A DNA stretch of 64,000 bases from Rhodoplanes sp. Z2-YC6860 (GCF_001579845.1 NZ_CP007440.1:6222029-6286028); one strand, 5' to 3'. Numbered from the stretch's first letter, positions 17,559 through 26,982 are shown. A program made the numbers and translations. The notes: a model not told the origin generated them from the sequence alone.

Positions 17559-18482
17559 ATGGAAACTCGCAAGCTCGGCAACTCCAATATCGAAGTCTCC
17601 GTCGTCGGCATCGGCTGCAACAACTTCGGCCGCCGTATCCATGACGTATCCGCCGCTCGCGCCGTGGTCGACCGCGCCATCGATCTCGGCATCACGCTGT
17701 TCGACACCGCCGATGTCTACGGCAACGGCACATCGGAGTCCTTCCTGGGCGAGACAATCGGCAAACGCCGCTCCCAGGTGGTGATCGCCACCAAGTTCGG
17801 CTGGGGCAGTCCGAGCGGAGCGTCGCGGCGGACCATTGCCCGCACCGTCGAGGCCAGCCTCAAACGGCTGCGCTCCGATTACATCGACCTCTACCAGGTC
17901 CATTATCCCGATCCGAACACCCCGATCGAGGAGACGCTGCGCGCGCTCGACGATCTCATTCGCGACGGCAAGGTGCGCGCGATCGGCTGCTCGAACTTCT
18001 CGTCCGGCCAGGTTTCGGCCGCGCTCGACACCTCCGCCCGCATCGACAGCGCCGCATTCGTCACCTGCCAGGACGAGTACAGCCTGCTGGTGCGCAAGAT
18101 CGAGCGCGACCTCATGCCGCTGATGTTGAAGCGCGGGATGACGCTCCTGCCCTACGCCCCGCTTGCGGGCGGATTTCTCAGCGGCAAATATCTTCGCGGC
18201 AGGCCATTGCCGAAGGACGCGCGGCTCGCCTACAGCAGTCACCATGCCACGGACGTCATCAACGAGCGCAACTGGAATATGGCGGACAAACTGCGCGACT
18301 TCGCAGAACGGACCGGTCGCAGCATGCTCAACATCGCGTTCGGCTGGCTGCTGGCAAGGCCGGTGACGGCGAGCGTGATCGCCGGCGCCATGACGCCGGA
18401 GCAAGTCGAGCTGAATGTGCGCGCCGGCAATGCCAGGCTCTCGGCCGATGACGTGGCCGAGCTCGACCGGATTACGAAGTAG
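17559..18482 (+). CDS. Aldo/keto reductase
   Basis: A 307-residue NAD(P)H-dependent aldo-keto reductase. The family pattern is clear: METRKLGNSNIEVSVVGIGC, LFDTADVYGNGTSE (catalytic Asp/Tyr), VVIATKFGW (Lys), YIDLYQVHYPD (His), IGCSNFSSGQV, and a cofactor region SVIAGAMTPEQVELNV. The frame starts upstream at 17496 within the palindrome, but METRKLG at 17559 fits the family (in-frame GTG at 17553 is an alternative). The FAD monooxygenase gene follows after 9 bases and is co-transcribed. Confidence 0.88.
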   Translation: METRKLGNSNIEVSVVGIGCNNFGRRIHDVSAARAVVDRAIDLGITLFDTADVYGNGTSESFLGETIGKRRSQVVIATKFGWGSPSGASRRTIARTVEASLKRLRSDYIDLYQVHYPDPNTPIEETLRALDDLIRDGKVRAIGCSNFSSGQVSAALDTSARIDSAAFVTCQDEYSLLVRKIERDLMPLMLKRGMTLLPYAPLAGGFLSGKYLRGRPLPKDARLAYSSHHATDVINERNWNMADKLRDFAERTGRSMLNIAFGWLLARPVTASVIAGAMTPEQVELNVRAGNARLSADDVAELDRITK

Positions 18483-18491
18483 GCAGATCGG

Positions 18492-19730
18492 ATGACGAAA
18501 CCCCGCGCGCTCATCATCGGCGGTTCGGTCGGCGGCCTGTTCGCCGCCAACATGTTCCGCAGCATCGGCTGGGACGCCGACGTGTTCGAGCGCAATTCCG
18601 AGGAGCTGACCGGCCGCGGCGCGGGCATCAGCACGCATCCGCAGTTGCACGACGTGACGCGGCGGCTCGGCATCCCGTTCGACGACTCGATGGGCATCCG
18701 CGTCAACCAGGTCGTGTTCCTGGATAAGACCGGCCGCATCTACGACAAGCGCGACACCGTGCGCGTGATGAGCTCGTGGGGCCGCGTGTTCCGCTCGTTG
18801 CGCGACCGCGTGCCGGACGCGACGTATCACTTGCGCAAATCGCTGGTGCGGATCGAGCAGGACGCAAGCGGCGTCACCGCGACCTTCGCCGACGGCACGC
18901 GCGAGCGCGGCGATCTCCTGATCGGCGCCGATGGCGGACGCTCCACGGTGCGCGAGTTGTTCATGCCCGAGCTTCACCCGGAGTACGCCGGTTACGTCGC
19001 CTGGCGGGCCAAGCTCGACGAGCGGGACATCCCGGAGCCGATCCGCGCCGAGCTCGTCGCCAACTACACGTATTGCCTGCCGCCGGGCGAACTGTTCCTC
19101 GCCTATCCGGTGCCGGGCAGCAACAACGAGACGAAGCCCGGCGAGCGCGCCTACAACATCGTCTGGTACCGGCCGACCACGCCCGAGCAGCTCACGGACT
19201 TCTGCACCGACGCTTCGGGGAAGTGCCACGGCACCTCGATCGCACCGCCCTTGCTGCGTCCCGACGTGATCGCTTGGGCCAAGGCGCAGGCGCGCGCGTT
19301 GGTGGCCCCTCAAGTGGCCGAGATCTTCGAGCGCGACCCGCGGCCGTTCTTCCAGGCGATCTTCGACATGATCTCGCCGCAGATCGTGTTCGGCCGCGTG
19401 GCACTGCTCGGGGACGCTGCGTTCCTAGTTCGGCCGCATCCCGGCGCCGGCACCACCAAATGCGCGATGGACGCCGAGTGTCTTGCCGACGCGATCGCGG
19501 CGCACGGCATCGAGCCCGGGCTTGCGCTTTATCAGAAGCGGCAAGGCGCATTCGGCGCGGGTCTGGTGCGGCAGGGCCGCAGCGACGGCTCCTACATCAC
19601 CGACCAGCACAAGCCGCGCGAGCAGCGCCGCAACAAGGATATCAGCTGGGCCGTCGACGACCTGATGCGCGACCACGACGGCCGCAGCGTCCAGGTGAAG
19701 CGGATTTTGGAGGAGAGCCGGAGGGGGTAG
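18492..19730 (+). CDS. FAD-dependent aromatic hydroxylase-like monooxygenase
   Basis: A 412-residue group A flavoprotein monooxygenase of the 2,6-dihydroxypyridine hydroxylase-like branch. It has the dinucleotide motif ALIIGGSVGGLFAANMF, the DG-type motif LLIGADGGRSTVRE, and the GD motif VALLGDAAFLVRPHPGAGTTK near residue 300. It uses NAD(P)H and oxygen to hydroxylate an aromatic or heteroaromatic ring; the actual substrate is unknown. It follows the aldo-keto reductase gene closely and is followed by a family A palindrome. Confidence 0.87.
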   Translation: MTKPRALIIGGSVGGLFAANMFRSIGWDADVFERNSEELTGRGAGISTHPQLHDVTRRLGIPFDDSMGIRVNQVVFLDKTGRIYDKRDTVRVMSSWGRVFRSLRDRVPDATYHLRKSLVRIEQDASGVTATFADGTRERGDLLIGADGGRSTVRELFMPELHPEYAGYVAWRAKLDERDIPEPIRAELVANYTYCLPPGELFLAYPVPGSNNETKPGERAYNIVWYRPTTPEQLTDFCTDASGKCHGTSIAPPLLRPDVIAWAKAQARALVAPQVAEIFERDPRPFFQAIFDMISPQIVFGRVALLGDAAFLVRPHPGAGTTKCAMDAECLADAIAAHGIEPGLALYQKRQGAFGAGLVRQGRSDGSYITDQHKPREQRRNKDISWAVDDLMRDHDGRSVQVKRILEESRRG

Positions 19731-19742
19731 CTCCCTCCACCG

Positions 19743-19847
19743 GTCATTCCGGGGCGGCGCGCAGCGCCGAACCCGGAATCCAGACGCGCAAAGACTTCCT
19801 CCAGAACTGGATTCCGGGTTCCGGCCTTCGGCCGGCCCCGGAATGAC
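19743..19847. repeat. Intergenic palindrome, family A (copy 2)
   Basis: Outer arms GTCATTCCGGGGCGG and GGCCGGCCCCGGAATGAC, inner CCCGGAATCCAGA / CTGGATTCCGGG. It lies between convergent genes. Confidence 0.85.
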
Positions 19848-19853
19848 CGAGAG

Positions 19854-20861
19854 CTACGGCTTGATCGCCGGTTGCGGCAGCGCGCTCGTGTCGTACACAT
19901 CCTTCGCCGCGACCTTGCCGTCGGAGCCGGTGTTCTTGGCGATGAGATCGACGCTCTCCGCCATCAGCTTGGCGTCGATGGTGCCGAGTCCCTTTGCTCG
20001 CGTGTCGGGCGTCGCCACCAGCGCGTTGACGATGACGATCTCCTGGAACGTCACCTCCGGATCGAGGCCCTTGACGTGCTTCATCACGATGTCGGCGGCC
20101 TCCTTCGGGTTGGCGATGGTGTCCTTCCAGCCCTGCAGCGACGCCTTGACGAAGCCCTTCACCTTGTCGGGGTCGGACTTCAGATAATCCTCACGCACAA
20201 GGATGCCGTTCGAGTAGAGCGCAAGCCCGCTGTTGGCGAGCAGAAAGATCTGCGCGTCCGCAGCGCCGACCGCCTTCACCACGCCCGGCATCGACATCGC
20301 GAAGGTCTCGATCGCCGGGATCTTCTTGGCCGCCAGCAGGCCGACGCGCGCCGCCGGATCGATGTTGGTGTATTTCACCGTCTCGGGCTTCAGCCCCTTC
20401 GACTTCATGAAGGCCTCGATCACCTTCTGCGTGAACGAGCCCGCGCCGCTGCCGATCTCGAGGTTCTCGAGCTGCTCGGGCTTGGTGACGTTGGCGCCCG
20501 AGCGCAGCGAGAAGATCGCGTACGGCGACTTCTGATAGATCACCGAAACCATCTTCGAGGTCGCGCCGCTGTTGGCGCGCGCTGCGACCAGCCCCGCGAC
20601 ATCGGAGAACGCGAACTGCGCGGCCTTCGACTCCACGCTCTGGATCGCCTGCGCGGTGCCCTGGCTCGGGATGATGGTGACGTCGAGGCCGGCCTGCTTG
20701 TAGTAGCCCTTCTCCAGCGCGACGTACCACGCGGCATGACGGCCGAGCGCGCGGAAATCGAGCGCGAAAGTCACCGGCGCGGTCTGCGCCTGCGCTTCGC
20801 CCGCGAGCGCCACAAATGCGGCCATCAATGCGGCGGATGCGAGCAGCGAACGAATGCGCAT
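19854..20861 (-). CDS. NMT1/THI5-type ABC transporter substrate-binding protein
   Basis: A 335-residue periplasmic binding protein with signal peptide LLASAALMAAFVALAGEAQAQ and the SsuA/ThiY-like pattern FRALGRHAAWYVALEKGYYKQAGLDVTIIPSQG, FSDVAGLVAARANSG. It would capture a small organic nutrient (pyrimidine precursor, sulfonate or similar). AAGGAGAG lies before the ATG at 20861. No permease or ATPase gene adjoins it, so it may serve a transporter elsewhere. Confidence 0.87.
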   Translation of the reverse strand: MRIRSLLASAALMAAFVALAGEAQAQTAPVTFALDFRALGRHAAWYVALEKGYYKQAGLDVTIIPSQGTAQAIQSVESKAAQFAFSDVAGLVAARANSGATSKMVSVIYQKSPYAIFSLRSGANVTKPEQLENLEIGSGAGSFTQKVIEAFMKSKGLKPETVKYTNIDPAARVGLLAAKKIPAIETFAMSMPGVVKAVGAADAQIFLLANSGLALYSNGILVREDYLKSDPDKVKGFVKASLQGWKDTIANPKEAADIVMKHVKGLDPEVTFQEIVIVNALVATPDTRAKGLGTIDAKLMAESVDLIAKNTGSDGKVAAKDVYDTSALPQPAIKP

Positions 20862-20975
20862 GGCGTGAACTCTCCTTCGGAGGGATATGCGAAAACCGCG
20901 ATGAGACCTGACGTTTCGGCGGCCATCTTGTCGGAGCGGATGCGTCATCGCAAGCCGCGGGCCGCACTCTCAGCC

Positions 20976-21082
20976 GTCATTCCGGGGCGCGAGCGAAGCT
21001 CGCGAACCCGGAATCCAGTTCAGGAGAAAGTCCCCGCGCGTCTGGATTCCGGGTTCGCGCCTTCGGCGCGCCCCGGAATGAC
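20976..21082. repeat. Intergenic palindrome, family A (copy 3)
   Basis: Outer arms GTCATTCCGGGGCGCGAGCG and CGCGCCCCGGAATGAC; very similar to copy 1. It lies in the divergent region between the binding-protein gene and the second CocE gene. Confidence 0.85.
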
Positions 21083-21160
21083 AGTGTGCCCGACCTCTGG
21101 ACAACGTGCGGTCGAGCGAACACGATTGCGGCAACGAGCAGAAGCAGCGGAGGAAACGAG

Positions 21161-22906
21161 ATGAGCTATCGCGAGGTGAGCGAAATCCGCGACGGCATGC
21201 GGATCGACTGGGACATGCCGATCACGATGGACGACGGCATCGTTCTGCGCTGCGACATCTACCGGCCGGTCAAGGAAGGCCGCTACCCGGTGCTGATGAC
21301 GCTCGGCCCTTACGGCAAGTGGCTGCACTTCGACGATCTCTATCACGAGCAGTGGCAGCGGATGTGCGAGATCCGCCCCGACGTGCCGACCGGCTCGACC
21401 AACAAGTACCAGTGCTGGGAGGTGGTCGATCCCGAGAAGTGGGTGCCGGACGGCTACGTCTGCATCCGCGTCGACAGCCGCGGCGCCGGCCGCTCGCCCG
21501 GCGTGATCGACATCTGGTCGCTGCAGGAGGCGCTCGATCTCGCGCAATGCGTCGAATGGGCCGGCACGCAGCCCTGGTCGAACGGCAAGGTGGGCCTCGA
21601 CGGCATCTCGTATTACGCCGAGAACCAGTGGCAGTGCGCGGCGCTGCAGCCGAAGCACCTCGCGGCAATTTGTCTCTGGGAGGGCGCCGCCGACTTCTAT
21701 CGTGACATGGCGCATCACGGCGGCATCTTCTGCACCTTCGCGCGCGACTGGTCGCGCTCGCAGGTGCTGCCGCTGCAGCACGGCCGCGGCTCGCGCGGCT
21801 TCAGGAGCCGCATGACCGGCGACTGGGTGTCGGGACCGCTGGAACTTTCCGAAGAAGAGCTCGGCGCCAACCGCCGCGACTTCTACGAGGACTGCCTCGG
21901 CAACAAGCTCGACACCGCGGACTTCTGGCAGACGCGCATGCCGGACTGGTCGAAGGTGAAGGTGCCGCTGCTCTCGACGGCCAACTGGGGCGGCCAGGGC
22001 CTGCATCCGCGCGGCAACTTCGAGGGCTTCGTGCGCGCGGCGTCGAAGGAGAAATGGCTCGAAGCCCACGGCCTCGAACACTGGACGCATTTCTATACGG
22101 ACTACGGCCTCGCCCTGCAGAAGAAGTTCTTCGGCCATTTCCTCAAAGGCGAGAAGACCGGCTGGGACAAGCAGCCCAAGGTGCTGCTGCAGGTGCGCCA
22201 TCCCGACAAGTTCGTCGAGCGCGCCGAGAAGGAATGGCCGATCAAGCGGACGAAATGGACGAAGTTCTTCCTGGAGCCCTCCGGCTTCTCGATGTCGACC
22301 AAGCGTCAGGCGAAGAAGTCGTCGGTCACCTACCAGGGCCTGGGCGACGGCGTCACGTTCCTCACCGAACCGCTGAAGCGCGACACCGAAATCACCGGGC
22401 CGATCGCCGCGAAGCTCTGGGTGTCGTCGGCCACGGAAGATGCCGACCTGTTCCTGGTGGTGCGCGCGTTCTCGCCCGACATGAAGGAGATGGTGTTCCA
22501 GGGCGCGCTCGATCCGCACACGCCTCTCGCGCAAGGCTGGCTTCGCGTGTCACACCGCAAGCTCGACAAGGCGCTCACCCTGCCCTACCGGCCGTATCAC
22601 ACCCATGACGAAGAGCAGAAGCTCAAGAAGGGCGAGATCGTCGAATGCGACGTCGAGGTCTGGCCGACCTGCATTGTGGTGCCGGCAGGGTTTCGTCTCG
22701 CACTGTCGGTGCGCGGCAAGGACTACGTCTATCCGGGCGGCGGCGGCTCGGGCTTGAAGACGCTCGGCTCATTCTCAGGCGTCGGCCCGTTCAAGCACGA
22801 CGATCCGCGCGACCGCCCGGCGGCGGTGTTCGGCGGCGATGTGACGCTGCACGCAGGGCCGGGGCGGCATGCGTATGTGATGCTGCCGGTGATTCCGGAG
22901 GGGTGA
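21161..22906 (+). CDS. CocE/NonD-family (S15-like) hydrolase, second paralogue
   Basis: A 581-residue paralogue of the protein at 13544: EIRDGMRIDWDMPITMDDGI, WEVVDPEKWVPDGYV, VDSRGAGRSPG, nucleophile elbow GKVGLDGISYYAENQW, ANWGGQGLHPRGNFEGF, and the C-terminal jelly roll with AKLWVSSATEDADLFLVV. GGAGGAAACGAG before ATG 21161 fixes the start. Cytoplasmic (no signal); cleaves esters or amides, substrate unknown. It stands alone between palindromes. Confidence 0.86.
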   Translation: MSYREVSEIRDGMRIDWDMPITMDDGIVLRCDIYRPVKEGRYPVLMTLGPYGKWLHFDDLYHEQWQRMCEIRPDVPTGSTNKYQCWEVVDPEKWVPDGYVCIRVDSRGAGRSPGVIDIWSLQEALDLAQCVEWAGTQPWSNGKVGLDGISYYAENQWQCAALQPKHLAAICLWEGAADFYRDMAHHGGIFCTFARDWSRSQVLPLQHGRGSRGFRSRMTGDWVSGPLELSEEELGANRRDFYEDCLGNKLDTADFWQTRMPDWSKVKVPLLSTANWGGQGLHPRGNFEGFVRAASKEKWLEAHGLEHWTHFYTDYGLALQKKFFGHFLKGEKTGWDKQPKVLLQVRHPDKFVERAEKEWPIKRTKWTKFFLEPSGFSMSTKRQAKKSSVTYQGLGDGVTFLTEPLKRDTEITGPIAAKLWVSSATEDADLFLVVRAFSPDMKEMVFQGALDPHTPLAQGWLRVSHRKLDKALTLPYRPYHTHDEEQKLKKGEIVECDVEVWPTCIVVPAGFRLALSVRGKDYVYPGGGGSGLKTLGSFSGVGPFKHDDPRDRPAAVFGGDVTLHAGPGRHAYVMLPVIPEG

Positions 22907-23214
22907 GAGCGCGGCAATCGCCCTCTCCCCCCTCGCAGCCCGCGCCTGATCTCGATGTTGCGCAGACGTCACACACATCGCGGTAATGCCCGGCCGCGGC
23001 CGTCACCGAAACCTCGCCTGCGCACGTCGGAAAAGAAAAGGCCGCCGCCCGGAGGGCAGCGGCCAAGTGCGGGTATTCGGGAGGAACAACTAAGTCGTAG
23101 ATTGACCATGCCCGAGCGCCCGGGCCCGATGAAGTGCGTTAGGTCACACTTCGAAAAACAGCGAAAATAGCGCTGTGATTTCAGACGCTTGGAGTCTCCG
23201 GAATCTGCCGTCGA
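22907..23214. other. Gene-free spacer with terminator
   Basis: This 308-base spacer between convergent genes holds the hairpin at 23030-23064 described separately. I see no other gene or regulatory site in it. Confidence 0.5.
23030..23064 (-). terminator. Intrinsic terminator of the LLM gene at 23215
   Basis: Read on the minus strand, GGCCGCTGCCC - TCC - GGGCGGCGGCC forms a GC-rich hairpin followed by TTTTCTTTTCC. It lies about 150 bases beyond the stop of the leftward LLM monooxygenase gene. Confidence 0.75.
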
Positions 23215-24552
23215 TCAATGCCGCGGCGAGGCGCCCGCCCGGACTTTCGGCGGCGGCCGTTTCAGACCCAGATGGTCGCGGAGCGTGGTTCCGGAGTAAT
23301 CGAGCCTGAACAATCCGCGGCGCTGCAGCTCCGGGACGACACGTTCGACAAAGACCTCGAGCGAGCGCGGAAAGTGCGCCGGCAGGATCATGAAACCATC
23401 GCCGGCACCGGCGACGAACCATTCCTCCAGGATGTCCGCAACCTGCGTGGCGGTGCCGCACACGGCCCAGTGCCCGCGTGCTGCGGCTGCAACGTTGTAC
23501 AGGTCGCGGAATGTCATGTGCTCTCGCCGCGCCCGATCCAGCAAGGTCTGCGCGAAGCTTTGCCCGAGATTGGTCGGCGGCAGCTCCGGGATCGGCGCAT
23601 CCAGGTCATAGCTTGAGACATCGCGGCCGAGCCGCTTGGTGAGAACCGAGCGGACGGTTTGGTCGTTCGCCTTCAGCCACTCCTGCAGCTGCGCGAGTTC
23701 TTCGCGCGCCTGCTCGGCGCTGTCCGCGATCATCGGCATGATGCCCGGAAGAATCGCCAGCTCATGCCGCTCGCGCCCGTATTTCGGCAGGCGGGCTTTC
23801 AGGTTTTCGTATTTGGCCTTGGCCGACTCGAGGTCGCCGTTGATCGGCGAGAACACCACGTCGGCGATGCGCGCCGAAAGCTCCTGACCGGACTCCGAGC
23901 CGCCCGCCTGGATGATGATCGGATGCCCTTGCGGGCACCGCTCGATATTCAGCGCGCCCTTCACCGAATAGAAGCGGCCCTGGTGATCGAGGTCGCGCAC
24001 CTTGTTCGGATCGACGAAGATCCCGCGCTGCCGGTCCGCGACCAGCGCGCCGTCGTCCCAGGTGTCCCACAAGCCGCGCACCACATCGACGAACTCCTCG
24101 GCAATCTCGTAGCGAAGATCATGATCCTTGAGTCTGTCCCCGCCGAAATTGAGAGCGGACGCATCCATCGTGCTGGTGACCACATTCCAGGCAGCGCGCC
24201 CATTACTCATGCGGTCGATGGAGGAGAACGTTCGCGCGACGTTATACGGCTCGCTGAAGCTGGTCGAAACCGTCGCGCCCAGGCCGATCTTGCTGGTGAC
24301 GCGCGACAGGCCCGCAAGCAGCGTCGTCGGTTCGAAACGCGTGATGAATGACGGGTGCAGATCGAGCTGCATCGCCACCGCATCGCCGACGAAAAACAGA
24401 TCGAACTTGCCGCGTTCGGCCAGCTGTGCGCCGGCCTCGACAAACGACCACTCGCTGTTGCTGAAATTGGCATCCGGCATGCGCCATCCGGCCGAATGGT
24501 TTCCGGTGCCGAGCCAGAACAATGCGAGATGCATCTGGCGTTGCTTCGTCAT
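23215..24552 (-). CDS. LLM-class FMN-dependent monooxygenase (NtaA/SnaA/DszA group), second
   Basis: A 445-residue homologue of the protein at 7329: MTKQRQMHLALFWLGTGNHSAGW, GKFDLFFVGDAVAMQ, GLGATVSTSFSEPYNVARTF, DRMSNGRAAWNVVTS, IIQAGGSESGQELSARIADVVF, GTATQVADILEEWFVAGAGDGF. FMNH2-dependent oxidation of a C-N or C-S compound is the family role. The frame is open 34 codons further upstream, but MTKQRQMHL at 24552 matches the family start. It is divergent from a Bug receptor gene (24685), repeating the arrangement at 7.3-9.8 kb. Confidence 0.87.
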   Translation of the reverse strand: MTKQRQMHLALFWLGTGNHSAGWRMPDANFSNSEWSFVEAGAQLAERGKFDLFFVGDAVAMQLDLHPSFITRFEPTTLLAGLSRVTSKIGLGATVSTSFSEPYNVARTFSSIDRMSNGRAAWNVVTSTMDASALNFGGDRLKDHDLRYEIAEEFVDVVRGLWDTWDDGALVADRQRGIFVDPNKVRDLDHQGRFYSVKGALNIERCPQGHPIIIQAGGSESGQELSARIADVVFSPINGDLESAKAKYENLKARLPKYGRERHELAILPGIMPMIADSAEQAREELAQLQEWLKANDQTVRSVLTKRLGRDVSSYDLDAPIPELPPTNLGQSFAQTLLDRARREHMTFRDLYNVAAAARGHWAVCGTATQVADILEEWFVAGAGDGFMILPAHFPRSLEVFVERVVPELQRRGLFRLDYSGTTLRDHLGLKRPPPKVRAGASPRH

Positions 24553-24684
24553 GTCGGCCTGACCTCGACTGCCATTCGCGGAAACAGTCGTCATCCTACT
24601 GCACATGATCGCAGCACAGCCATAACCAACCGTGGCTTTACAGGCGCAGAGCACGATGGCAGATTTTCATGAGGGCTTTGGGCG

Positions 24685-25662
24685 ATGAATCTGACCCGCA
24701 CGTTCGCACAGTCACTCACCATCATCCTGGTGCTGGCCTGCAGCGCCATGGCGGCGTCGGCTCAGACCTACCCCACCCGCACGATTCACCTGCTTCTCGG
24801 TCTGCCGCCGGGCGGCGCTGCCGACGTCACCGCCCGCCTGATCGCGCGTGGCCTCGAAGACAAGCTCGGCCAGACCGTCGTGGTCGAGAACAAGCCCGGC
24901 TCGGGCGGCAATCTCGTCGGACAACTGGTCGCGAATGCCGCGCCTGACGGCTATACGCTGCTGATCGGACCCGACAGCCTGTTCGTGATCAACCCGCACC
25001 TTTACGCGAACATGCCGTTCAATCCGTTCAAGGACCTCATCCCGGTCGCCTCGCTGATCAGCAATTACTATGCGTTCGTGGTCAGCAGCACGCTGCCGGT
25101 GAAGACGCTGCCCGATTTCGTCGCGCTGGCGAAGCGTTCGAATCCGCCGCTGCTCTACGCCTCGTTCGGCAACGGCACGCAATCGCATCTCGGCGTCGAG
25201 ATGCTCAAGCAGATCGCGCAGTTCGATCTCACCCATGTGCCCTATCGCGGCGGGCCGCAAGCCGGCATCGGCGTGGTGAGCGGCGACGCAAGCCTCACGG
25301 TCGGCGGCGGCGGCGTCTATCCGCTGATCCAGTCCGGCCAGTTACGTCCGCTCGCCGTGACGAGCCGGGAGCCGATCGATGAATTGCCGGGCGTGCCGAG
25401 CGCTTCGGAATTCTATCCGTCGTACGAACTGTCATCGTGGCAGGGGCTGTTCGCGCCGGCCGGAACGCCGCCAGCCGTCATCGAGCGCTTGCGCGCCGCG
25501 ACCAAGGAGGTCATCGCCGACAAGGCGTTCGACGGAAAGCTTCGCGCGACGCTGTCCGGAAAGTCTTATCAGTCGACGCCCGAGGCCTTCGCCGCGCAGA
25601 TCAAAAGCGAGAGCGAGAAATACGGCGCGCTGATCAGGACTTTGAACCTCAAGATTCAATAG
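24685..25662 (+). CDS. Bug/TctC-family periplasmic solute receptor
   Basis: A 325-residue receptor: signal peptide SLTIILVLACSAMAASAQ, then YPTRTIHLLLGLPPGGAADV, ENKPGSGGNLVGQLVANAAPDGYTLL, VPYRGGPQAGIGVVSGD, and C-terminal YGALIRTLNLKIQ. Divergent from an LLM monooxygenase with a 132-base spacer. Ligand unknown. Confidence 0.9.
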   Translation: MNLTRTFAQSLTIILVLACSAMAASAQTYPTRTIHLLLGLPPGGAADVTARLIARGLEDKLGQTVVVENKPGSGGNLVGQLVANAAPDGYTLLIGPDSLFVINPHLYANMPFNPFKDLIPVASLISNYYAFVVSSTLPVKTLPDFVALAKRSNPPLLYASFGNGTQSHLGVEMLKQIAQFDLTHVPYRGGPQAGIGVVSGDASLTVGGGGVYPLIQSGQLRPLAVTSREPIDELPGVPSASEFYPSYELSSWQGLFAPAGTPPAVIERLRAATKEVIADKAFDGKLRATLSGKSYQSTPEAFAAQIKSESEKYGALIRTLNLKIQ

Positions 25663-25696
25663 AAGTCCTGGGCATCGTCAGAAGAGGGGGCGAAGC

Positions 25697-25891
25697 CTAA
25701 CGCCGCGCTAGAACGAGATCGGCCATCGCCGCGCTGCTGAGATCGTGCAGACGTTCAAGCAGCTCTCTGGCGCGCAGAATGCCCTGTCGAATTTCATCGG
25801 GCTGCTGACTCTTCAGAGCGCAGTCCAATTCGCTCATGACCGTCGGAATGAGAGCAACGTAGTTGCCAACCAGCGCTTTAGCGTCAAACAT
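25697..25891 (-). CDS. Small helical hypothetical protein
   Basis: A 64-residue frame, MFDAKALVGNYVALIPTVMS then ELDCALKSQQPDEIRQGILR and ARELLERLHDLSSAAMADLV, that reads as an amphipathic two-helix protein. Its composition (few Arg runs, regular heptad-like leucines) differs from shadow frames. No strong ribosome site is visible (GGGAAGGGA lies somewhat far upstream). I do not recognise the family; it sits between a Bug gene and an oxidoreductase gene. Confidence 0.5.
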   Translation of the reverse strand: MFDAKALVGNYVALIPTVMSELDCALKSQQPDEIRQGILRARELLERLHDLSSAAMADLVLARR

Positions 25892-26046
25892 TGTTTCGCA
25901 GCAGTCCCTTCCCCCGGCATGACAATGCCATTGCTCTCTGGGGGTGCGCAATCCTGGAGTGCAATTATCGCTTATAACGCGGTTTGATCGCCGCCACTGA
26001 CGGCGAGGGATTGCGACCCGACGCCGCTCAATAAAGGGGCTTTGGT

Positions 26047-26982
26047 TCAGCCCACTTCGAGAATGACACGGCCCCGCTTGATCGTGCCGGCCTCGACCAG
26101 GGCGTGCGCCTCGGCGCCGCCTTCGAGCGGCAGAACCTTGCCGACTTTCGGCTTGAGCACGCCCTGCTCGGCAAGCCGGCAGACGGCGTCCAGCAGCGGC
26201 CCGCCATTGCCGACCGGAGCATTGCGCACGTCGACTCCGAATTCGGAGCCTCGGTTTTCGATCGGTGCGGCATTCAGATAGATGAGCCGGCCGCCCGGCC
26301 TGAGAGCCCGGTATGACCGGCGATGAACGTCGCCGCCGATCAGATCGATGACGACATCCTGATCGCGCACGCTTTCGGAAAAATCGGATTGATCGAACGC
26401 GATCACATGATCTGCGCCGAGCGAGCGGACGTAGTCGCAGTCGATCGCGCGACAGGTGGCGGTGACGCGCAGGTGGAGATGGCGCGCGAGCTCGACGCAC
26501 GCGCCGCCGACCGATCCAGCGGCGCCGTGGATCAGGATCTTCTCGTTTCGTGCGCAGCCACCTGTCTCGACGATGCAGCAATAGGCTGCGACCCCGCCCT
26601 GAATCGTGGCTGCGGTTTCAACATGGCTCAGGTTTTCCGGTTTCGACGCGATCTTGGCCGCCGCAACGCAGGCATAGTCGGCGGCGCAGCCGCTGTCGGT
26701 GTGCAGCGTGGAGAAGACCACTCCGTCGCCGATTTGATGACCACCGGCCACCTCGGCGCCGAGGCCGGCGATCGTTCCTGAACCGTAACGCCCCAGAATT
26801 TTCGGGAACACGACCTGGAAATGCTTTTGCAGGAGCCCTGCGCGGGTCTTGCAATCACCTGCGCCCACGTTCGCGGCGTGGACGCGGACCAGCACCTCTG
26901 TCGGCCCGGGCTCGGGCCGCGGCCGCTCGGCCACCTGCAGCACCTCCGGTCCGCCGTAGGCCGAAAATTGCAACGCCCTCAC
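26047..26982 (-). CDS. Zinc-independent quinone oxidoreductase-type MDR enzyme
   Basis: A 311-residue medium-chain dehydrogenase/reductase. It starts MRALQFSAYGGPEVLQVAERP, has a GroES-like N-domain and the NAD(P)H motif ILIHGAAGSVGGACVELARHL, then AIDCDYVRSLGADHVIAFDQ and DVVIDLIGGDVHRRSYRALRPGGRL. The usual zinc ligands of alcohol dehydrogenases are absent, as in the QOR branch. It reduces quinones or enones with NADPH. A Bug gene lies downstream in the same direction upstream of it (27041-28006), 58 bases away, so they may share a transcript. Confidence 0.87.
   Translation of the reverse strand: MRALQFSAYGGPEVLQVAERPRPEPGPTEVLVRVHAANVGAGDCKTRAGLLQKHFQVVFPKILGRYGSGTIAGLGAEVAGGHQIGDGVVFSTLHTDSGCAADYACVAAAKIASKPENLSHVETAATIQGGVAAYCCIVETGGCARNEKILIHGAAGSVGGACVELARHLHLRVTATCRAIDCDYVRSLGADHVIAFDQSDFSESVRDQDVVIDLIGGDVHRRSYRALRPGGRLIYLNAAPIENRGSEFGVDVRNAPVGNGGPLLDAVCRLAEQGVLKPKVGKVLPLEGGAEAHALVEAGTIKRGRVILEVG

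Noticed and set aside
16497-19313. Long minus-strand frame of about 940 codons
   Set aside because: Antisense to the BKACE, aldo-keto reductase and FAD monooxygenase genes, which all have clear motifs; the minus frame has none.
7329-24552. LLM enzymes as F420-dependent because of the CofC-like gene
   Set aside because: Both belong by motif and length to the FMN-dependent NtaA/SnaA/DszA group, so the CofC-like gene does not explain them.
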